From contig JAUJNX010000014.1 of the NCBI GenBank assembly GCA_030447925.1, positions 1 to 64,000 of the forward strand: a DNA stretch of 64,000 bases, in the 5' to 3' direction. A program made the translations under genes and the position numbers. Positions 59,482 through 64,000 of this stretch are shown here, in pieces. Numbering within the stretch: the stretch's first letter is position 1; the number at the start of each line of letters is the position of its first letter. A model generated the notes under the pieces. The model was given only the letters and a program-made list of their open reading frames with translations. It was not told the origin of the DNA and made no database searches. This stretch comes from Egibacteraceae bacterium (lineage in GTDB: Bacteria; Actinomycetota; Nitriliruptoria; Euzebyales; Egibacteraceae).

Positions 59482-61715
59482 TACCGCTGCCGCCCGTTGC
59501 CCGAGGCGCCGTCCGAGGAGCGCGGCGGCATACCATCTGGCGCGGAAGACCCGTTCACAGGCGATCCCAGAGTCGAGTGGCCGCTCCCTCCTGTCGGAGT
59601 CAGCGGTGGATCGCCGGCGGCCGCGCGGGCCTCGTTGACTAGGTCGATACCGTACCGGTCGATCTGCACGGGTACAATGTAGGGCGAGCTCATTGTCTTG
59701 AGCCGCACGTAGCCTCGGTCCTCGGACGCGATGATGGCCTCGGCGAACTCGGAGAAGTCGTAGAACTTGCCTAGCTCACGCAGCTCGGTGGTGTTGTTGA
59801 GGTGGGCGACGACCCAGTTCTTGGTGTTCGCGAGGACCTGATGCGCCACGCCGGATACTTCCTGGGTAGCATAGATAAGGCCGATGTTGAGCTTGCTGGC
59901 CTCCTTCGCGAGCCGCACCCACACGTCGTAGTCGTCCTTGTAGCGCTCCCTTCCAAACAGATTGTGAGCCTCCTCAAGGACGATCTGAATGTCCGGAGGG
60001 GCATCGGTACCGCCGGTGAACACATCGGTCTGTTTGGCGATGAGGTGACCCGCTAGCCTCTCCGACAGCTCGCGGGTCACGACCTGCGGACCGAGGTGGA
60101 GGTCCACGATGACGATGCGGCCGCGTACGAGCTCTGTGTAGATATCGTCACGAAAGTCGGCGGTGGCTGTCGCCTCGTGGAAGGACCTCAGAGGCTTGAG
60201 CTTCGTGTACCCGGAGACGAAGCGGCCTCCGTTGGCTTGTGTGAAGATGGGGAGCGTCGACTTGAAGGCGTCGCCGGAGAAGATGGAGTCCAGCCCACCT
60301 TTGAACTCCTTCTGCTGCTTGGCGTCGTCTGGGTAGGCGATGAAGTCACCGGCCTCCGCCTTCTCGGCCAGCCACTCACAGACCGCTACGATGTGAGTGC
60401 GATGAATCCCCACGTCGGGACCCTTGCTGGCCTTCGTGAGAGCACCCGGGATGTCTTTGAGAATGGCATCAGCGACCGACGCCCTCATGGTGACCCACAC
60501 CCGATAAGGTCGGCTTGGGTTCTTGGCGTCATGTTGCGGGATTGGGAAGTCGGCCTTTGCGAGGGCTCCGTAGAGCATGAGTCGTCCGCGCCCGGCGTGC
60601 ACACGCCTCTTGAACGACTCCTCGGATGACTCTCCAGCGGCGGCATCACCCTGGAGATCAGCGTTGACAAATGCGCGGATGTAGTCGGCGCTGCCGTCTG
60701 CCAGCGTCGCGGCGATCATGGCCTTGGCGAAGTCGAGCTGCGCCGGGTCAAAGAAGTTGATGCCGAGCGGTCGGACGTTACTTGCCCCGGTCTGGCCACC
60801 GAACTTGTAGATGACGACGTGGGCGGCGCCGATAGCGGCGATCTCGGTCCCGTCCTGCATGTTGGGGTTCGCGTACTCACCCTGTGGGTCGATGATGAGT
60901 TGGCCGACCGGCCGCTCCCCGGAGGCAACGCGCCTCTGGGACACGGCCTGTGTCCGGGCCACCACCGTCTTCATGGTGTTTGACTTGCCCATGCGGGTCA
61001 TCCCGAACATCCCGGTCTTGTGGCCGATAAAGTCGTGGATGTTCACCCTGACCTCCGCCGCAGCCTCGCCAAAGATCTTGGCGCGCCGACGGGTCGAGGA
61101 GTACCGGACGGTCCCGATGCGCACGAGCTCCAGCGGAGTCCCTGGAGCGGGCTTGAGGTACGACGCGATCTCCGACAGGCCGTCTCGGATCGGCTTGAGG
61201 ACCCGGTAGGTCGAGGTGGCGTAGAAGTTGTCGACGTCGGAGCCGAACTCAAGGACCTTCTGGCCGTCCACATGATCTTCGTAAAAGGTTCCAAGGATTT
61301 TGCAGCGCAGCCCGGTGTAGGAGACCCGGTTCTTGGTGAACGGGTCCAGGTCCATGTCGAGCACGACCGAGGGCTTTGGGTCGTTGGCCTCGGCGAGTGC
61401 GTTACGCAGCGACTCCTCGCGAACGGCGAGCAGATCGGACTCCATCGCCAGCGGGGCGGTGCCCTCGACTCGCAGGAGCAGTACCTCGTCGTCGTCGAAG
61501 CCTGCCGCCGTGACATCGCGGGCGGTCGCAAGCAGAAAGGAGAACTGGGGCAGGCCTCCGGCGTCCTGCTTCCACCGGTCGTGGGTCAGCACGATGGCCT
61601 CGTGGTAGCCGATCCGGTGCACTGCTCCGACACGGACCGAGCGGGCATCGTCCAGCAGGACGGATTCCAGCATGGAGCCCGCCCCGGCACCCGGGATGAG
61701 GGTCTGGTTACTCAC
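59481..61715 (-). CDS. herA: HerA-type DNA translocase ATPase
   Basis: A protein of about 744 residues of the FtsK-HerA superfamily. A HAS-barrel-like N-terminus leads to GMFGMTRMGKSNTMKTVVAR (Walker A), then QLIIDPQGEYANPNM. The Walker B with catalytic Glu is DIQIVLEEAHNLFGRERYKD, and LIYATQEVSGVAHQVLANTK fits the sensor/arginine-finger region. The hexamer would pump DNA into NurA. The GTG at 61715 is preferred (AGGGG upstream); an in-frame ATG at 61811 would add 32 residues of unlike composition. Confidence 0.92.
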   Translation of the reverse strand: MSNQTLIPGAGAGSMLESVLLDDARSVRVGAVHRIGYHEAIVLTHDRWKQDAGGLPQFSFLLATARDVTAAGFDDDEVLLLRVEGTAPLAMESDLLAVREESLRNALAEANDPKPSVVLDMDLDPFTKNRVSYTGLRCKILGTFYEDHVDGQKVLEFGSDVDNFYATSTYRVLKPIRDGLSEIASYLKPAPGTPLELVRIGTVRYSSTRRRAKIFGEAAAEVRVNIHDFIGHKTGMFGMTRMGKSNTMKTVVARTQAVSQRRVASGERPVGQLIIDPQGEYANPNMQDGTEIAAIGAAHVVIYKFGGQTGASNVRPLGINFFDPAQLDFAKAMIAATLADGSADYIRAFVNADLQGDAAAGESSEESFKRRVHAGRGRLMLYGALAKADFPIPQHDAKNPSRPYRVWVTMRASVADAILKDIPGALTKASKGPDVGIHRTHIVAVCEWLAEKAEAGDFIAYPDDAKQQKEFKGGLDSIFSGDAFKSTLPIFTQANGGRFVSGYTKLKPLRSFHEATATADFRDDIYTELVRGRIVIVDLHLGPQVVTRELSERLAGHLIAKQTDVFTGGTDAPPDIQIVLEEAHNLFGRERYKDDYDVWVRLAKEASKLNIGLIYATQEVSGVAHQVLANTKNWVVAHLNNTTELRELGKFYDFSEFAEAIIASEDRGYVRLKTMSSPYIVPVQIDRYGIDLVNEARAAAGDPPLTPTGGSGHSTLGSPVNGSSAPDGMPPRSSDGASGNGRQR

Positions 61716-61944
61716 GCTGACACCCCTGATCGAGTCTGCTCTGACCCGAAAGTGTAGGTGTTGAGCGCGTTGTGCCGGCGCCAAGCTGTTCGGGGCAGCA
61801 GTTTCGAGCACCGACGGCAGCCAACGGCTGGATATGTGGGTCGCGTCCCGCGCCGCGGAGGAGTAAGGACGGCGGCGCTACGGAAGGACCTGACGAGCTG
61901 CTTGACAGGGCGGTGCGGCCCAAGGCCCAAGGCCCACTGCCTCG

Positions 61945-62143
61945 CTAACGCGCTCGGCGAACGCCCTCGCGCCCAGCCGAGCGCAGCCGCCGCCGGGCGC
62001 CCACCGCCGGCCAGCCCAACTCGACCACTCGCTGCACGGCCAGCCCGCGACCAGCCACCGTCAGCTTCGCCCGCGGATGAGTGATGCGCCACGAGAGCTC
62101 ATTGCCCGCGTCCTTGACCAGAACTGGGCAGGAGGCTCTCACC
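61945..62143 (-). mobile_element. remnant of a second IS481-type element, opposite orientation
   Basis: On the minus strand the end GGTGAGAGCCTCC (62143-62131) is followed by a decayed transposase start: WRITHPRAKLTVAGRGLAVQ and RVVELGWPAVGARRR, matching the LT..GR..L..RV..GWPV pattern of IS481 transposases. It stops at 61945. With the remnant at 56603 it brackets the herA-nurA-methyltransferase genes. The rest of 61716-61944 holds no gene I can name. Confidence 0.55.
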
Positions 62144-62443
62144 ACATCGACGATCTACCTGGGAACCACAGCTAGGCGGCCGCGTCGGGTAGGGGGATGT
62201 CGGCCTAGAAGACCCCCCGGTGGCGACCACCCGTAGCGAGGTACATCTCCGTCGCTCAGCATTGCAGCATCGTGGTCGTGATGGCCGGGCCAGGGTCGGT
62301 CAACACAGACAGTCCCCGGCACGCGCCTGGCCTCTGGCGCTGGCGGTGTGACGGTCGTGCCTCCGCCTGTGAGGAAGGCCTGCACATCGCTGAGCACCCC
62401 GTCAGAGCCTCCTCCACCCAGCGGGCGGGTGCAGCCCGACCCT

Positions 62444-62960
62444 TCACGCGACGGTGGATTCAGCCCGAGAAAGTCCTTGCCTGAGGGTGAAGCTGTACAG
62501 ACCTCGCAAGCCCCCAGCTATGAGGCGGTAACCGTTCGGGTCCCAGGTGCAGCAATCGAGTGGTGCCTCGACGCGCATGAGTCCGGCGCATGCGCCGGTG
62601 GCGGGGTCCCAGATGCGCACCGTTGCGTCGTCGCTGGCGGATGCCAACCAGGTGCCGTCCGGCGCGGCCGCCACCGCCCTCACCCCGCCGGTGTGGCCGG
62701 TCAGCTCGGCGCGCTGGGCGCCGGTGACAGGGTCCCCCAGATCCGCACCGTCGCGTCCCGGCCGGCGGATGCCAGCCAGGTGCCGTCCGGCGCGACCGCC
62801 ACCGCGGCCACCCCGCGGGTGTCTCCGTGGGAGGCGACCTCAGCGGACAGGTCGCGATCGGCCGTGACATCACCGCACAGCAGGTGACCTCGGCGGCGGC
62901 GCCAACCGCGGCTGAACTCGCCGACCTGCAGCGACGCCTTGCCCGCCCACGCCCCTCCCG
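62444..62960 (-). pseudogene. C-terminal fragment of a WD40-repeat protein
   Basis: Two WD40 blades are plain on the minus strand: VAVAPDGTWLASAGRDATVR with IWG, and VRAVAAAPDGTWLASASDDA with TVRIWDPATGACAG, then a third, degenerate one (CTWDPNGYRLIAGGLRGLYS). A missing base near 62739 separates the first two, and the N-terminal effector part is absent. WD40 proteins of this kind often have a protease, TIR or HTH head, none of which is seen here. Confidence 0.6.
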
Positions 62961-63152
62961 GTCCCTGGCTGTGCTGGCCTGACCGCCGTCGAAGTCATCC
63001 AGGTCGAGGCCGTTCCCCTACGAGGGGGCGGCCCGGCCCGTCCTTGGAGGGCTTGGATCAGGGAGGCGGATCCAGGGGTACCGCGGCTGGCGGCTGCGGG
63101 TACCTGACCACCCGCGGCCCTGGTGCGCGTCCTAGGCGTGGCTGGGGTTCGG

Positions 63153-64000
63153 ATGTGCTGCCAGAGTGGGGACGTGGACAGTGACCAGCTGGGCGCCGCC
63201 GCCAGCAAGATCAGAAGCTACGGCGCGGTGACCGTCCTCGGCGCTGGACTGTCAGCGGCGCGTTTTCCCATGACCGCACAGCTGCGATCGCTGCTGTGGC
63301 ACGCCATCGACGCGGTCCCCGCCGCCCGCGCCAGCCTCGCCGCCATGCTAGGCGCCTTCGGCACCGCCAAGGAGTTGATCGGCGAAGACCGCGACGCCGT
63401 TGCTGTGGCCTGGCGCCTGGTGGAGAGTGACCATGACGTGAGGCGTGCCTTCCAGCATGCCTTCACCCAGCTCGACGCGGACCGGGAGCCTGCCGCCGCA
63501 CATTACGCCCTCGCCCGCCTTGTTCATGCCGGGCTCGTCGAGTACATCGTCTCTTTCAATTGGGACACCGCACTCGAGCGGGCCCACGAGCAGCTGTTCG
63601 GCACATCCCTGGCTGGCCGCGCGGAGCTGCTGGCCAAGCCGCACGGCGACGCTGCCCAGCCGGACGTCCCCTGGGTCCTCCCACATCAACACGGCGTCGT
63701 GCCCCAGGACGTGATCGACCACGTCGTCGGGTTGAGCGCTGACCGGCCAAGGGCCCTACTCGTCGTCGGTTACTCGGGATCCGACGAGGTCGTTGTCAGG
63801 CAGCTGCTGAGGCCCGCGGAGAGCCGCTGGCCCGTCATCCGGGTCGGGCCATCGGCCACTGGTGACGAGGCTGTGACGGGCACGGCCGATGAGGTCATGC
63901 CCGCGCTCGCCGATGTGCTTGATGCCAGGGTCGACCTGCCCGGTTGGCGGTGGGTGACCTTCACCCGTTTCCGAGACCTGAGCGCGGCGTTGCTCGGCTA
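63153..64000 (+). CDS. SIR2-like domain protein, cut by the window end
   Basis: The frame is open from 63153 (ATG) or 63174 (GTG) to the last base, at least 275 codons. YGAVTVLGAGLSAARFPMTA carries the NAD-binding GAGxS motif. LVEYIVSFNWDTALERAHEQ matches the (T/F)NxD...E motif, LLAKPHGD the KxHG motif, and ALLVVGYSGSDEVVVRQLL the GxSxxD motif. These define SIR2-like NADase domains found in many defence systems. The C-terminal part and partners lie outside the window. Confidence 0.82.
   Translation, partial: MCCQSGDVDSDQLGAAASKIRSYGAVTVLGAGLSAARFPMTAQLRSLLWHAIDAVPAARASLAAMLGAFGTAKELIGEDRDAVAVAWRLVESDHDVRRAFQHAFTQLDADREPAAAHYALARLVHAGLVEYIVSFNWDTALERAHEQLFGTSLAGRAELLAKPHGDAAQPDVPWVLPHQHGVVPQDVIDHVVGLSADRPRALLVVGYSGSDEVVVRQLLRPAESRWPVIRVGPSATGDEAVTGTADEVMPALADVLDARVDLPGWRWVTFTRFRDLSAALLG

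Overview
The window is about 64 kb of very GC-rich DNA from an actinobacterium. Four things support this: dense GTG starts with GTGA/ATGA stop-start overlaps, the gene order rnc-fpg-smc-ftsY-ffh-rpsP-KH-rimM-trmD-rplS-lepB-DUF2469-yraN-comM, a cofactor F420 gene (cofC) and a class E sortase. A deep-branching lineage such as Nitriliruptoria or Euzebyales is possible, but I cannot fix the class from the sequence. Many genes have a -10 hexamer TANNNT followed 6-7 nt later by the start codon, which points to leaderless transcripts.

Region 1 (1-10 kb) holds peripheral genes: a SnoaL/cupin/flavodoxin operon divergent from a LysR regulator, two Tat-exported ferritin-like proteins, a class E sortase, gltX with tRNA-Gln and tRNA-Glu, and an HNH endonuclease locus behind an exact mycobacterial-type LexA/SOS box.

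Region 2 (10-41 kb) is core genome: cofC, gpsA-ddl, thiL-thiD, rpmB, recG-rsmD-coaD, DUF177-rpmF-plsX-acpP-rnc, an Fpg-family protein without the usual catalytic N-terminus, smc-ftsY-WYL protein-ffh, and rpsP-KH-rimM-trmD-rplS-lepB-DUF2469, then yraN and the 5' part of comM. A HicA/HicB toxin-antitoxin pair sits between ffh and rpsP. Many core genes (thiL, recG, rsmD, smc and others) carry single-base frameshifts, mostly in G/C runs. These look like assembly error rather than decay.

Region 3 (41.3 kb to the end) is an integrative element inserted in comM. It begins with a large serine recombinase and has a MobF/TrwC relaxase, a DUF2637 membrane protein and a repeat-rich 0.8 kb stretch upstream of the relaxase (possible oriT). 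The 3' half of comM is not seen, so the element runs past the window. Its cargo includes two groups of special interest. The first is a tightly overlapping operon of a class II ribonucleotide-reductase-like protein, a PfkB kinase and a SAMHD1/dGTPase-like HD hydrolase, divergent from an XRE/TPR-type regulator. The second is a herA-nurA-adenine methyltransferase operon flanked by inverted remnants of IS481-type elements, followed by a WD40 fragment and a SIR2-like protein cut by the window edge. Both look like nucleotide- or DNA-directed defence or maintenance modules. That reading is inference from domains and context.
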